Positions 1 to 9,447 of a stretch of DNA of 64,000 bases are shown here, one piece after another; the first letter of the stretch is position 1; each line of letters begins with the position of its first letter. The DNA comes from Anaerolineales bacterium (lineage in GTDB: Bacteria > Chloroflexota > Anaerolineae > Anaerolineales > UBA4823). The stretch is taken from NCBI GenBank assembly GCA_003105035.1, contig PQAL01000019.1, positions 1 to 64,000 on the forward strand, written 5' to 3'. The notes under the pieces are model-generated. The model searched no databases, was not told where the DNA came from, and saw only the letters and a list, made by a program, of their open reading frames with translations. Both the position numbers and the translations under genes were made by a program.

Positions 1-101
1 CAGAAAGAATGTTACACCAACTTCTTAATTCTCTTTGTAAAAATATGGATATAAGGTAACATTATATTTAGTTCAAATCTTGAGCATATTTGGAGGAGAA
101 C

Positions 102-3100
102 ATGCATCCTAGAAATAAACAACCTGGAAATAAATTTATGCTCCTGTATATTATTTCAATCACCGTCATAATATCTAGTTTAATTTTCCCTTTTACAACT
201 AAAAATGCTTATGCTATGGATGTTCCACAATTAATATATCCCGATTACGATGCGATCACTACTACTCTATCAGACCCACCCTTAGGTGTTCCATCGTTTT
301 CATGGGAGACAGTTGCCAGTGCAACGAAATATCGCTTGCAAGTAGATAGTGAAACTGGATTTAATACTCCGATTACCATCAATATCACAACTCCGAATAC
401 ATCCTTTACACCTTCTTCCGGAAGCCATTTGTTGGCGGATGGTGATTGGTACTGGCGTGTACGGGTTGAAGAACCTGCACCAGTCGGCGAATGGAGTGAG
501 ATAAGGAGATTTGTAAAAACCTGGGCAGAAGTTGATAATAAACCTGAATTGATCAGCCCGAATGATGGAGCTACGATCACTTTTTTTGATGCACCTGTTT
601 TTAGTTGGGGGCGAGTGACCGGTGCAGCAAAATATCGTTTTCAAATAGCATCATCCTATAATGGCTTCGGTACTCCAGTCTACACGAAAGATACCCTGTC
701 CACTAATCACCAACCGGCCAATAGGCTTGAGAATGGAACTTACTACTGGCGTGTCGTTCCAATGGACAATGCAGATCATCTTGGTACCACGAGTGGAATT
801 AATACATTCATCTTGGCGTATGGCTACGGAAGTATGATCCCAACATTGCTTGAGCCAGCTAATTGGTCTTACCCAACATTTACTCCCACCTTTAAGTGGA
901 CAGCCATAGAAGGAGCTGAACACTATCGGCTCGAGTATACCTCTGATGAAACCTGCGATTTCAACATAGGCACCATCATAAACACCAGACAAACATCATA
1001 TACTCCAACCGACACATTCCCGAATGACAAAAGGTATTGCTGGCATGTACGTGTTGAATCAGGAGATGCTGTAGGCCAGTGGAGTGAAACCTGGTATGTT
1101 CAAAAACAATGGTATTTACAACCCCAATTATTGACTCCTACGAATCTGTACCAGACTGGACTATATCCGTTGTATAGCTGGACTCCGGTTCCTGGGGCTG
1201 CGCAATATAGAATTGATATAGACGACGAACCAAGCTTTACTACTCCATTAATCGAGAGTTTTCTTACAGCCAATACAACATATACACCGCAAAAAAAATA
1301 TATTGGCTCTGAATATTATTACTGGCGAGTTACCCCGATTGATGGTGGGGGCGAGTTAGGCATGACCAGCAGCGTTTTCGAGTTTCAAAGCTCTACCACA
1401 TCTCTTGCACCGATCCAGGTATATCCTCTTTATTACTATATACCTAATGATCCAGTGTATTATGACGATTATAATTTGAACCCTGTTGAAGATAGGACCG
1501 TTGCTTATCCTATATTTATCTGGCATCGTGTCATGAATCCAACCCCGGTTGGAGGAGTTTCTATAAATGCCTATCGCATTCAGGTTGCAAAGACTCCCTA
1601 CTTCAGTTCTCTAGAGTGGGAATGTGATACTGAAAATACAAGTGCAACCCCTATCTCTAGCGATGATTTTCCTACGGTTATTGATCAAGATTATTATTGG
1701 AGGGTATGTCCTCTTGACAGCATGGGTGGAAACTGCCTGACAAATCCTGGCACTGGATTGATCTGGTGGAGTCAAATATGGAGAAGTCGATTTAATAATA
1801 ACCTTTCACTTGACCCAACAAGCGGTGAAGCACCTGAATTATTGAGACCAGCACACGGCCAGGATTCTGTGGAAGCTACACCCTTGTTAGAGTGGTGGCC
1901 ACTTGCCGGGGCTAGCCAATACCAAGTGGAGATCAGCAGAACCCCTGATTTTTCTACCTTTGAAATATCTGAAATTGTAAGTATCCCTGCCTATTCACCG
2001 ACCTATAGCCTGGTCCAGCGCAGCCTCAACCGTACAGATTACGGGACCTTTTATTGGCGAGCGCGTGGTTTTGTTGATGCTGATTGGAGCAACTGGAGTG
2101 AGGTCCGAAGATTCCAGATCGCGTCTCAATCCGAGTGGCGATTCGATCGTTCGATAGCTGATCCACCGAACCAATTATTGATCGGGGATGACCCAGTTTC
2201 TGATGCGTCTGGAGCTTATGATTTATCAACACTCTATGCTTCGCAATCAAGTACTGACTGGTTCTTTGGATTTAATGCACAAACTACACCTGCAAATTTA
2301 ACCTATATTATCTATCTCGACCTAAATTCGATAGACGGATCTGGTGGTACTTATCCACCAGAAAGAGATTATAGCATGAGCACAATTGATGCTCATCGAC
2401 CTGAGTATGTGATATATGTTGATAATACAGCAAGTGGCATGGATGAGGAAAATACCTGGGTTTATGCTTGGAATGGTACGAATTGGAATTTCGGTCAGCG
2501 TTTTATCGATATTGGAGCCGAAATTAATTCTGCTGAAGGATACGTCGAGCTGCGGATTCCAAATGGCGCCATTGGTATGAGTCAGGTAACCAGCCGGGCT
2601 TCGGTAATGTTGGTAAGTATGGATACGAGTTCAAAGGTGGCTGTTGATTCTGTTCCATCAGATCCACAGATACCTGGAACTGGAGAGCTAAGCAGATTTA
2701 GCGCTGTATCAGAACGCATGAACATGATCTATCCGCTTAATATTAATGCTGGTGATCCAAATGCAGATACTTCGATATTAGCATCGCTCCAACCTTTCTA
2801 TTGGGATTGGCCTACTGGAAGCAATCCATCAAGCCCTTGGGCTGGAAGTAAACTGGAGGTTCATTTGGATCCCGGTTACACCAATTTAGTGGCTGAATTT
2901 ACGATGACTTCAACTGCACCGTGGTTCGGTGAAAACAATAGCACCATGCTCGATGATCTTGTTGGAGATAATATCTATTATTGGAGGGTACAGCCAAGAT
3001 ATTGGATGCTAGGGGAGACCGCAACATTTGGAGCTTGGGTGAGCGGTTGGAGTTTTCGAAGGTTAGGTTTTACACCTTTGAATCTGCAAACTTCGGTGAC

Positions 3101-3950
3101 GTTTGCTACACCTACCTTTAGCTGGGACATGGCGGAAGGGGCAAGCACCTATCGTCTACAGGTTTCAACAGATCCCAACTTTGGATCAACTGTAATCAAC
3201 CAGGTTACACCACTTACATCTTTCACTCCGACCAATACTCTTCCACCTGCACTATATTACTGGCGTGTTCATATTATACGTTATGGTAGTGTTATTAACG
3301 ATTGGTCGGAAGTTCAACAATTTTCGCTTAGCTTACCTGTTCCGACAAAACTAACCCCCGACCAATCAGTCGAACATTATGCGCCAACCTTCTGTTGGGA
3401 GCCATTGGTAGGATATGATAGTCAAGAAAATCCAGTATTGACTGCCTGGAAATATCGGCTTGAGGTAAGCCTTGATCCAAATTTCAGCCAGATTTATGAT
3501 TCGGTTGAGACATTCAATAATTGCTGGACGCCGACAAAAGGATATAAAGATGGAAGTTACTATTGGCATCTTGCCATAATCGATGGAAATGGAAGGAGAG
3601 GCCCGTATAATGTCCCTTACGCGACATTTACAAAACAATATCCAATTACCACCCTTTTAAGCCCAATCAGTGAGCCTGTTGATCAGACGCCCACTTTTAT
3701 CTGGAGTGCTGTGGATGGAGCTGCAACATATGTCTTCGAAGTCTCAAAATTTTCAACTTTTGCTCCAACTTACGATTCAATAGTAACCATTAATACTCAA
3801 TTTACACCTACGAAAATTTATCAAATGGATGTTATATATTATTGGCGCGTAGCTATTAAGGACCGGGATGGGAATCAAGGTCCGTTTACAGATTCAACGA
3901 TCATCGTGGGTGATAAGTACCCGATCTTTTTGCCCTATATTCGGAGGTGA
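102..3950 (+). CDS. Giant secreted FN3-like repeat protein with FLP-type C-terminal tail
   Basis: A 1282-residue secreted protein. The ATG at 102 is chosen because GGAGGAG (92-98) sits just upstream; a TTG at 90 would lie across that site. An N-terminal signal peptide is visible (hydrophobic run LLYIISITVII, then NAYA before Met-Asp). The body holds about ten FN3-like repeats of roughly 100 residues, each with W..V.GA..YR.Q at the start and YYWRV near the end (variants YCWHV, FYWRA). A different domain at roughly 690-870 breaks the series; it is beta-rich and could be a glucodextranase-C/DOMON-like module, but this is uncertain. The protein ends in PIFLPYIRR, a tail shared in style with the secreted protein at 46911. 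No catalytic motif is seen, so an adhesive or structural surface role is inferred. Base composition is more A+T-rich than the downstream genes. Confidence 0.85.
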   Translation: MHPRNKQPGNKFMLLYIISITVIISSLIFPFTTKNAYAMDVPQLIYPDYDAITTTLSDPPLGVPSFSWETVASATKYRLQVDSETGFNTPITINITTPNTSFTPSSGSHLLADGDWYWRVRVEEPAPVGEWSEIRRFVKTWAEVDNKPELISPNDGATITFFDAPVFSWGRVTGAAKYRFQIASSYNGFGTPVYTKDTLSTNHQPANRLENGTYYWRVVPMDNADHLGTTSGINTFILAYGYGSMIPTLLEPANWSYPTFTPTFKWTAIEGAEHYRLEYTSDETCDFNIGTIINTRQTSYTPTDTFPNDKRYCWHVRVESGDAVGQWSETWYVQKQWYLQPQLLTPTNLYQTGLYPLYSWTPVPGAAQYRIDIDDEPSFTTPLIESFLTANTTYTPQKKYIGSEYYYWRVTPIDGGGELGMTSSVFEFQSSTTSLAPIQVYPLYYYIPNDPVYYDDYNLNPVEDRTVAYPIFIWHRVMNPTPVGGVSINAYRIQVAKTPYFSSLEWECDTENTSATPISSDDFPTVIDQDYYWRVCPLDSMGGNCLTNPGTGLIWWSQIWRSRFNNNLSLDPTSGEAPELLRPAHGQDSVEATPLLEWWPLAGASQYQVEISRTPDFSTFEISEIVSIPAYSPTYSLVQRSLNRTDYGTFYWRARGFVDADWSNWSEVRRFQIASQSEWRFDRSIADPPNQLLIGDDPVSDASGAYDLSTLYASQSSTDWFFGFNAQTTPANLTYIIYLDLNSIDGSGGTYPPERDYSMSTIDAHRPEYVIYVDNTASGMDEENTWVYAWNGTNWNFGQRFIDIGAEINSAEGYVELRIPNGAIGMSQVTSRASVMLVSMDTSSKVAVDSVPSDPQIPGTGELSRFSAVSERMNMIYPLNINAGDPNADTSILASLQPFYWDWPTGSNPSSPWAGSKLEVHLDPGYTNLVAEFTMTSTAPWFGENNSTMLDDLVGDNIYYWRVQPRYWMLGETATFGAWVSGWSFRRLGFTPLNLQTSVTFATPTFSWDMAEGASTYRLQVSTDPNFGSTVINQVTPLTSFTPTNTLPPALYYWRVHIIRYGSVINDWSEVQQFSLSLPVPTKLTPDQSVEHYAPTFCWEPLVGYDSQENPVLTAWKYRLEVSLDPNFSQIYDSVETFNNCWTPTKGYKDGSYYWHLAIIDGNGRRGPYNVPYATFTKQYPITTLLSPISEPVDQTPTFIWSAVDGAATYVFEVSKFSTFAPTYDSIVTINTQFTPTKIYQMDVIYYWRVAIKDRDGNQGPFTDSTIIVGDKYPIFLPYIRR

Positions 3951-4020
3951 AATTCCTTTTTTGCATAATTGTCAAAACTTAAAAAAATATTTCTATAAAA
4001 GCATGATGATAATGCCTTAT

Positions 4021-4048
4021 ACCAGCGGAAAAATCCGCTGGTTTTTTA
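4021..4048 (+). terminator. Intrinsic terminator after the FN3-repeat gene
   Basis: Perfect 8-bp stem ACCAGCGG/CCGCTGGT with a six-base loop, followed by TTTTTATT. It lies 70 bases after the stop codon. Confidence 0.9.
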
Positions 4049-4306
4049 TTCTTGCCACTCCTTTTCTATTTCTGATATCTGCGAGAGTGACAAATATTTG
4101 ACTAGGCTTACTCCAGGATTCTGAAACATAATTCTTGCTGGTCGATATTAGCCTGATCGATTTCAGCGCACCCAAAAATGGATCGAAAACCCGGTTGATA
4201 GGTATTACTTGAAATTTTGGATGGTTCAATTTAACCGCATTATTTCTTTCTCTTGCCCTAGAACCCTTGTTCTATCTATCATATTAAGGTATGATTCTTA
4301 CTCCTC
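4049..4306. other. Intergenic stretch between FN3-repeat gene and uvrB
   Basis: Together with the terminator before it this makes a gap of about 370 bases. No RNA gene, repeat or convincing promoter could be recognised, and no LexA-like box was identified. Confidence 0.5.
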
Positions 4307-4319
4307 AAGGTGACCTCCT

Positions 4320-6356
4320 ATGGACTTCTCCCTCCACGCCCCCTACCAACCCACCGGCGACCAGCCGGAAGCTATCCGTCAACTCATCGACGGGATTAAT
4401 AAAGGTTATAAGCACCAGGTGCTGCTGGGTGCCACCGGCACAGGCAAGACCTACTCCATGGCACAGGTCATCACCCAGGTGCAGCGACCGGCCCTGGTGA
4501 TGGCTCACAATAAGACCCTGGCTGCCCAGTTATATGCTGAGTTCAAGGAATTCTTCCCCGACAATGCCGTGGAGTACTTCGTCAGCTACTATGATTATTA
4601 CCAGCCTGAAGCGTACGTCCCCCGGCATGACCTTTACATCGAGAAGGAGACCGAGCGTAACGAGGAGATTGAGCGCCTGCGCCTGGCTGCCACAACCTCC
4701 CTCATGTCGCGCAAGGACGTGATCATCGTCGCGTCTGTCTCCTGCATCTACGGACTGGGCAACCCGGCTGAGTATGGGCGTGTAGTTATCAACATTGATA
4801 AGGCCAAGATCTACCGCCGCAATGCCCTCCTGCGTGACCTCATCGAAAGCCAATACGAGCGCAATGACATGGAGCTCAAGCCCGCCACCTTCCGCGTGCG
4901 TGGCGATACCCTGGAAGTGATCCCAGCCTACCAGGATCGTTTCGGCTACCGGGTCACCTACTTCGGGGATGAAGTCGAGCGGATCGTCGAGTTCGATGCC
5001 GTCACCGGTGAGCTACGCCAGGATCTGGAAAACGTCGCCATCTACCCCGCCAAGCATTACATTGCCGCTGAAGATAAGCTTAAGCAAGCCATTTCCGACA
5101 TCGAAGAAGAGCTTCAGGAACGAGTGAAGTACTACCGGGAGCACGATAAGATTCTCGAGGCTCAGCGTATCGAACAGCGCACGATATACGACCTGGAGAT
5201 GCTGCGCGAGATCGGTTCATGCGCCGGCATTGAGAACTACTCGCGCCACCTCGACCAGCGTGCCACAGGTACTCCCCCCTGGACGCTCATCGATTACCTG
5301 CCCCACGACTACCTGCTGATCATTGATGAATCGCACATGACTGTCCCGCAGATACGCGGCATGTATAACGGTGACCGTTCCCGCAAGGAGACCCTTGTAG
5401 AGTATGGTTTTCGCCTGCCCTCCGCCCTCGATAACCGCCCACTCAAGTTCAAAGAATTCGAGCAGCATATGGGCACGACAATCTATACCTCCGCCACCCC
5501 CGGCCCGTATGAGATGGAGCATGCTGAACAGGTCGTTGAGCAGATCATCCGCCCCACAGGTCTGGTGGATCCCGAAGTAGAGGTCCGCCCGATTGAAGGC
5601 CAGGTGGATAACCTGATTGTCGAGATCCGCAAGCGCGTGGAAGTGGGCCAGCGTACCCTGGTCACCACCCTCACCAAGCGCATGGCAGAAAAACTGGCCG
5701 ATTACCTGATGGAGCTGGGTATCAAGGTGCACTACCTGCACTCAGAGGTAGAGACCCTTGAGCGCATCGGCATCCTGCGTGACCTGCGCCTGGGTGTATT
5801 CGATGTGGTGGTGGGGATTAACCTGTTGCGTGAAGGCCTCGACCTTCCGGAAGTTTCGCTGGTGGCAATTTTGGACGCCGACAAAGAAGGCTTCCTCCGT
5901 TCGGATACTGCCTTGATCCAGACAATCGGCCGGGCTGCCCGCCACGTGGATGGCAAGGTCATCATGTATGCCGATAAAATGACCAATTCGATGCAGACCG
6001 CCATCGAAGAAACGAATCGCCGGCGAGCGAAACAGGTTGCCTACAACAAGGAGCACGGCATCGAGCCGGTAAGTATTGTAAAGGCAGTACGTGATCTGAC
6101 GGATCAGCTGGGTGGTAAAGCGCAGGCCACAGCGCGCGGCGAGCGTCCTATCGAGCCTGCCAGGATGCCCAGAGGCGAGCTCAAGCGTCTGATCGAAGCA
6201 TTAGAGGTGCAGATGAAGCAGGCTGCCAAGGAATTGGAGTTCGAAAAAGCCGCCATGTTACGCGACGAGATCTACGAGCTACGCGGTGTGCTGGCCGAGG
6301 AAACCAAGGCTCCGCCATGGGAGAAGGTCCGCTACCTGGCTGGCGAGAAAGACTAA
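4320..6356 (+). CDS. uvrB: UvrABC system protein B
   Basis: UvrB, the damage-verifying helicase-like subunit of nucleotide excision repair; it is loaded by UvrA and recruits UvrC. The 678-residue length is normal. Walker A GATGTGKT lies at residues 37-44, the beta-hairpin region carries [12 protein letters not shown], the helicase Walker B appears as DESH, and the C-terminal UVR domain ([18 protein letters not shown]) that contacts UvrC is present. The ATG at 4320 follows AAGGTGA at 4307-4313. The gene stands alone: a terminator lies upstream and the next gene starts 280 bases downstream. All expected motifs are intact. Confidence 0.97.
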   Translation: MDFSLHAPYQPTGDQPEAIRQLIDGINKGYKHQVLLGATGTGKTYSMAQVITQVQRPALVMAHNKTLAAQLYAEFKEFFPDNAVEYFVSYYDYYQPEAYVPRHDLYIEKETERNEEIERLRLAATTSLMSRKDVIIVASVSCIYGLGNPAEYGRVVINIDKAKIYRRNALLRDLIESQYERNDMELKPATFRVRGDTLEVIPAYQDRFGYRVTYFGDEVERIVEFDAVTGELRQDLENVAIYPAKHYIAAEDKLKQAISDIEEELQERVKYYREHDKILEAQRIEQRTIYDLEMLREIGSCAGIENYSRHLDQRATGTPPWTLIDYLPHDYLLIIDESHMTVPQIRGMYNGDRSRKETLVEYGFRLPSALDNRPLKFKEFEQHMGTTIYTSATPGPYEMEHAEQVVEQIIRPTGLVDPEVEVRPIEGQVDNLIVEIRKRVEVGQRTLVTTLTKRMAEKLADYLMELGIKVHYLHSEVETLERIGILRDLRLGVFDVVVGINLLREGLDLPEVSLVAILDADKEGFLRSDTALIQTIGRAARHVDGKVIMYADKMTNSMQTAIEETNRRRAKQVAYNKEHGIEPVSIVKAVRDLTDQLGGKAQATARGERPIEPARMPRGELKRLIEALEVQMKQAAKELEFEKAAMLRDEIYELRGVLAEETKAPPWEKVRYLAGEKD

Positions 6357-6638
6357 ATTGCTGTTTACCTGTCTGACTTATCCTTAAATCGGTAGCGCTT
6401 TTTAGCCTACGAGAATGCCTGGTTCATAGTAATTACCCACCGCCTCTGACGTAACTTGCTTTCTCTTCCCGTTTCTTCATATTTCCTTCACAATTTTGGA
6501 TTAAACTATTGATTATCAAAGTTCTTTGGTAGGTAAATGTATTTCTTAGGTTGTGAGAATGGCATTTTTCGTCGAACCGGCCATGATTGTGATGAATTTG
6601 GTCTGCCTCGGAATTACCATTGTTAAAAGGAGAAGATA

Positions 6639-7325
6639 ATGAAAAAGTTCTTGCTTATTGGTTTGATCGTCGGTCTCGCGCTGGTCTTGGTGGGTGGCGT
6701 AGGTGTGGTTTATGCCCGCGTCCAGCAAGCCAACAATCCTGCAACTGTGACAGTTACTACAGGGCAGCAACGTAATCAGCAAGTCCCATTCGGTATCATG
6801 CGGAACGGGCGACAGGTCGATCCAGGCATCTTTGTTGGCCCTGGTGGCATGATGGGTGAATTTAACTACCGTACCGGCCCAAACGGAAAATCACAGGGAA
6901 ATGGATATGGTTATGGTCCCGGTGGTATGATGGGCGGCTACGGGCGGGGCGGGATGATGGACGGCTACGGGCGTGGTGGCATGATGGGTGGCCTGCGCGG
7001 AGAAGGTGTCATGCATGATTACATGATCTCAGCCTTCGCCAGTGCGGTAGGGTTGACAGTGGACGAAGTCAACACGCGCCTCACCAATGGTGAAACCCCC
7101 AGGGAAATTGCCCTTGCCCAGGGAAAGACTGCTGCTGACCTGCCTGCCCTGTGGCAGCAGGTACGCCAGGATGCTCTCAAAGCTACAGTAGCAGCGGGGG
7201 TCATCACCCAGGCGCAGGCTGATGTGATGCTCGAACACATGAACAATTTTTCTGGAAATGACTTCGGCCCGGGTAATGGTTTCGGTGATTGCCCGATGTG
7301 GGATGATGACGAAGCCCAGCCTTAA
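6639..7325 (+). CDS. Membrane-anchored Met/Gly-rich protein
   Basis: A 228-residue protein whose function I do not recognise. Residues 4-25 form a hydrophobic anchor or signal sequence (FLLIGLIVGLALVLVGGVGVV). The middle is Gly/Met/Tyr-rich with GGMM repeated five times, three of them in a tandem GYGRGGMM pattern. The C-terminal third is helical with SAVGLTVDEVNTRL and an alternation like that of DUF2680/YckD-type proteins; that link is tentative. Paired methionines could bind copper or silver, but nothing in the neighbourhood confirms this. AAAAGGAG precedes the ATG at 6639 and a strong terminator follows. Confidence 0.8.
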   Translation: MKKFLLIGLIVGLALVLVGGVGVVYARVQQANNPATVTVTTGQQRNQQVPFGIMRNGRQVDPGIFVGPGGMMGEFNYRTGPNGKSQGNGYGYGPGGMMGGYGRGGMMDGYGRGGMMGGLRGEGVMHDYMISAFASAVGLTVDEVNTRLTNGETPREIALAQGKTAADLPALWQQVRQDALKATVAAGVITQAQADVMLEHMNNFSGNDFGPGNGFGDCPMWDDDEAQP

Positions 7326-7350
7326 TCATAAAATTTCTTTAGAAGGATGA

Positions 7351-7385
7351 AGAGACGCGGCTTTTGGCCGCGTCTCTCTTTTTTT
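7351..7385 (+). terminator. Intrinsic terminator of the Met/Gly-rich gene
   Basis: 11-bp perfect stem AGAGACGCGGC/GCCGCGTCTCT, five-base loop, then CTTTTTTT. It sits between two converging genes and slightly overlaps the 3' end of the minus-strand RNHCP gene. Confidence 0.92.
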
Positions 7386-7875
7386 ACCCCCCAAGTCCAC
7401 CCAGCTGCCGGTCAATCAGCCAGGCATCCTTCTTGGTCAGCAGATGGATGTCTGATTTGATCGACATCTGCAACTGGTCCACCCATTCAATCGAGGTGTG
7501 GAACAGTTCCTGGAGCATGTCTGGGCGATCGTCTGCCGCGATCCGGTTGATGGATAGCTTACCGCAGTCAGTGCATTGGTGCACAAGCAACAGCTCACCA
7601 TCCAGCACCCTGGCGTACTTGTTGTGGCTCCATTTGATGCTCAGACCAACGGGGTACATGACCGCTTTACATGCCGACAGGCGATCACCTGCCTCCATCC
7701 AGTCCATGTGCCGTGAGCACAGGCAGTTAGGGCAGTGGTTGCGGTTTTGTACGCCCGATATTTCTTCGAGTGTAGGAACATATGCCTGGCAAACGCGGCA
7801 TTTGAAGCCGAAAAAGCTGTGACCCGCATGGCTGGTACGCCATTCCCAATGCGAGTGTTTATTCTCTCTGGGCAT
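7384..7875 (-). CDS. RNHCP domain protein
   Basis: A 163-residue protein with the motif that names the RNHCP family (RNHCPNCLCSRHMD at about residues 45-58). Two further Cys pairs (CRVC, CTDCG) suggest a zinc-binding fold. The biochemical role of RNHCP proteins is unknown to me. Its start overlaps the 3' end of rsgA by 17 bases, so the two are almost certainly co-transcribed and translationally coupled, which points to a role near ribosome assembly or RNA. This is inference from context. Confidence 0.85.
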   Translation of the reverse strand: MPRENKHSHWEWRTSHAGHSFFGFKCRVCQAYVPTLEEISGVQNRNHCPNCLCSRHMDWMEAGDRLSACKAVMYPVGLSIKWSHNKYARVLDGELLLVHQCTDCGKLSINRIAADDRPDMLQELFHTSIEWVDQLQMSIKSDIHLLTKKDAWLIDRQLGGLGG

Positions 7876-8899
7876 AAAGTACTTCCTTCTTTAACACCAT
7901 CAGGCTCTGGTATCGGCGCGGGTGGATTTCCCCTGCCGTTACCGCCATACGTATGGCGCAGCCTGGTTCTTCGTCATGCTGGCAATCCAGTCCGAACTTG
8001 CACTTTCCCACCAGCGATCGCATCTCTGGGAAAAGGAGTGCCAGGTCATAGCCCTGCGTCTCCCATAAACCAAACTCCCGCGTCCCGGGGGTGTCCACGA
8101 TCGCGCCGCTCCCTTCCAGGGGGAACATTTCCAGGTTGGTGGTGGTGTGGCGGCCTTTCCCGGTTGCCTGGTTCACTTCCTTCACGCGCAGGCCCAATCC
8201 GGGCTGCAGGGCATTCAACAGGGCGGTCTTACCCACACCAGATTTACCCACCAGCACCGTTTTATGTCCATTGAGCGCCTTCTGCAGATCATCGATGCCC
8301 TCGCCGCTAAAGGTGCTGGTCAAGACCACCGAATATCCGATCTTACGGTACTCATCGAGTGCCTCCTGGAATGCCACGTCCTGCCCTGTTACAAGGTCCA
8401 TCTTGGTGATACACACGAACGCAGGGACGTTGGCTTCTTCAGCGGCGGTCAGGTAGCGGTCTAGCAAGTTCCATTTCGGATCGGGTTGGGCTGCAGCAAT
8501 GACTGGCATCACCTGGTCCACGTTGGTCACGATGATGTGCTCGAAGGGGTGTGCCCCATGGTGAAGTGGTTTGGGCACCGCACTCCGGCGAGTCAGCTTA
8601 TTACGCCTGGGCAGCAGCTCTACGATCAAGCCTTTACCGCCTTCAGCCATGATGTAGCGCACCTCGTCACCCACCGCCAACGGGTCCATATGGTCCAGCT
8701 CGATCACTTTTTGCACCCGATGGTGCAGGCTGGCTGGGTCGGCGGTTGGATAGACCAGCTGTTTGCGGATCCGGTTTGATAATTCACAGGTCACAGCTGA
8801 CCCATTTGCATGGACCACGTAGTTACCAATTATTTTTTTGTAGACCACGCCGGTAAAAGCGGGTCTGCCATCATACATATTTGTTACATCAGAATGCAT
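7859..8899 (-). CDS. rsgA: Ribosome small subunit-dependent GTPase A
   Basis: RsgA, a circularly permuted GTPase that checks late 30S maturation. The order is diagnostic: OB-fold N-terminus, G4 (TKMD, residues 165-168), then G1 (GKSGVGKT, 218-225) and G3 (DTPG, 269-272), ending in a zinc knuckle with C300, C306, H308 and C314. The start is taken as the ATG at 8899, preceded by AGGA. A longer in-frame GTG at 8932 lies inside a terminator stem and has no ribosome site, so it is rejected. The leader is unusual, with two terminator hairpins and a small ORF between promoter and start. The RNHCP gene overlaps its 3' end. Confidence 0.95.
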   Translation of the reverse strand: MHSDVTNMYDGRPAFTGVVYKKIIGNYVVHANGSAVTCELSNRIRKQLVYPTADPASLHHRVQKVIELDHMDPLAVGDEVRYIMAEGGKGLIVELLPRRNKLTRRSAVPKPLHHGAHPFEHIIVTNVDQVMPVIAAAQPDPKWNLLDRYLTAAEEANVPAFVCITKMDLVTGQDVAFQEALDEYRKIGYSVVLTSTFSGEGIDDLQKALNGHKTVLVGKSGVGKTALLNALQPGLGLRVKEVNQATGKGRHTTTNLEMFPLEGSGAIVDTPGTREFGLWETQGYDLALLFPEMRSLVGKCKFGLDCQHDEEPGCAIRMAVTAGEIHPRRYQSLMVLKKEVLYAQRE

Positions 8900-8909
8900 T
8901 GTCTTCAAT

Positions 8910-8950
8910 CCTAACAAAATAAAACCAGCCACTTTGTTTCCCGTGGCTGG
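8910..8950 (-). terminator. Terminator-like hairpin directly before rsgA
   Basis: On the minus strand an 8-bp perfect stem CCAGCCAC/GTGGCTGG with a ten-base loop runs into TTTTATTTTG. The U-rich run ends only about a dozen bases before the rsgA ATG. It is either the end of an upstream short transcript or an attenuator that rsgA transcription must pass. Confidence 0.75.
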
Positions 8951-9023
8951 TGGAATATTCTATCAAGCTCAGCCAAGAGGGAATTCACACAGATTTTAGT
9001 CTTGCTGGAATTCACCCTTTGGC

Positions 9024-9062
9024 GATTAAAACAAAAACCACGGGGCATGAGCGCTCCCGTGG
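9024..9062 (-). terminator. Intrinsic terminator after the 21-residue ORF
   Basis: Minus-strand stem CCACGGG/CCCGTGG (7 bp), followed by TTTTTGTTTT. It lies 29 bases beyond the stop of the small ORF at 9092-9157. Its 3' arm (CCCGTGG) is also complementary to CCACGGG at the start of the second hairpin (8940-8946). Confidence 0.8.
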
Positions 9063-9091
9063 CAGGCAAGTCAGTCAAGCTACAACAAGTC

Positions 9092-9157
9092 TTACCCTGT
9101 CACCTGGATGCGCGTCCATGCATTGTCTAAGACATTTACCGATTTTAAATACGACAT
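9092..9157 (-). CDS. Small ORF of 21 residues in the rsgA leader
   Basis: ATG at 9157 (minus) preceded by a perfect AAAGGAG at 9167-9173 with 9-base spacing. The peptide begins MSYLKSVNVLD and ends WTRIQVTG. A good promoter lies 40-70 bases upstream and a terminator follows. I do not recognise the peptide: it has no membrane segment, no Cys and no run of one amino acid like an attenuator peptide. It could be a leader peptide for rsgA or a free small protein. Translation is inferred only from the ribosome site and the compact promoter-ORF-terminator arrangement. Confidence 0.5.
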   Translation of the reverse strand: MSYLKSVNVLDNAWTRIQVTG

Positions 9158-9198
9158 GAAAACGCGCTCCTTTCGTAAGGTTAGATTAATGCCAAATG

Positions 9199-9256
9199 AG
9201 TTTATCACCGCAATTTATCCCTGTCAAGGGACATTTCTACTTTGCATTGACAGGGA
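9199..9256 (-). promoter_or_regulatory. Promoter within a long inverted repeat, upstream of small ORF/rsgA
   Basis: On the minus strand TTGACA (9222-9227) and TAAACT (9199-9204) are 17 bases apart, a good sigma-70-type promoter. The -35 lies in the inner half of a perfect 10-bp inverted repeat: TCCCTGTCAA at 9218-9227 and TTGACAGGGA at 9247-9256, 19 bases apart. A dyad placed on a -35 suggests an operator for a dimeric regulator; the regulator is unknown. Confidence 0.6.
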
Positions 9257-9354
9257 AATTTCCATTTTGGGTAACCAGCTGTAAAAAATCACTGCATCAC
9301 TTCGGGCAGGCACTGGTTTTGAAGTTCGGAGCTCGATTTCTGTAAAGCAATCAT

Positions 9355-9388
9355 AAAAAAATCCTCAGATTATTTTCTTGCCTGAGGC
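9355..9388 (-). terminator. Intrinsic terminator of alaX
   Basis: Minus-strand stem CCTCAG/CTGAGG with a 13-base loop, followed by ATTTTTTT, located about 60 bases after the alaX stop codon. Confidence 0.75.
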
Positions 9389-9447
9389 TCAAGCGAAAGT
9401 TAGATTTTCCCCTTCATCGGAAAACTTTTATAAAATTTTAGTTCCGC

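Noticed and set aside
5217-6056. Several long minus-strand frames within uvrB, and similar frames within ileS, glnA and ftsK
   Set aside because: They are codon-bias shadows opposite strongly conserved genes, with no ribosome sites and low-complexity translations.
8897-8932. Longer GTG start for rsgA at 8932
   Set aside because: It lies in a terminator stem and lacks a ribosome site, while ATG 8899 has AGGA before it.
9092-9157. The 21-residue ORF as a PqqA- or RiPP-type precursor
   Set aside because: It lacks the Glu/Tyr pair of PqqA, has no core motif of known RiPPs, and no maturation radical SAM gene lies beside it.
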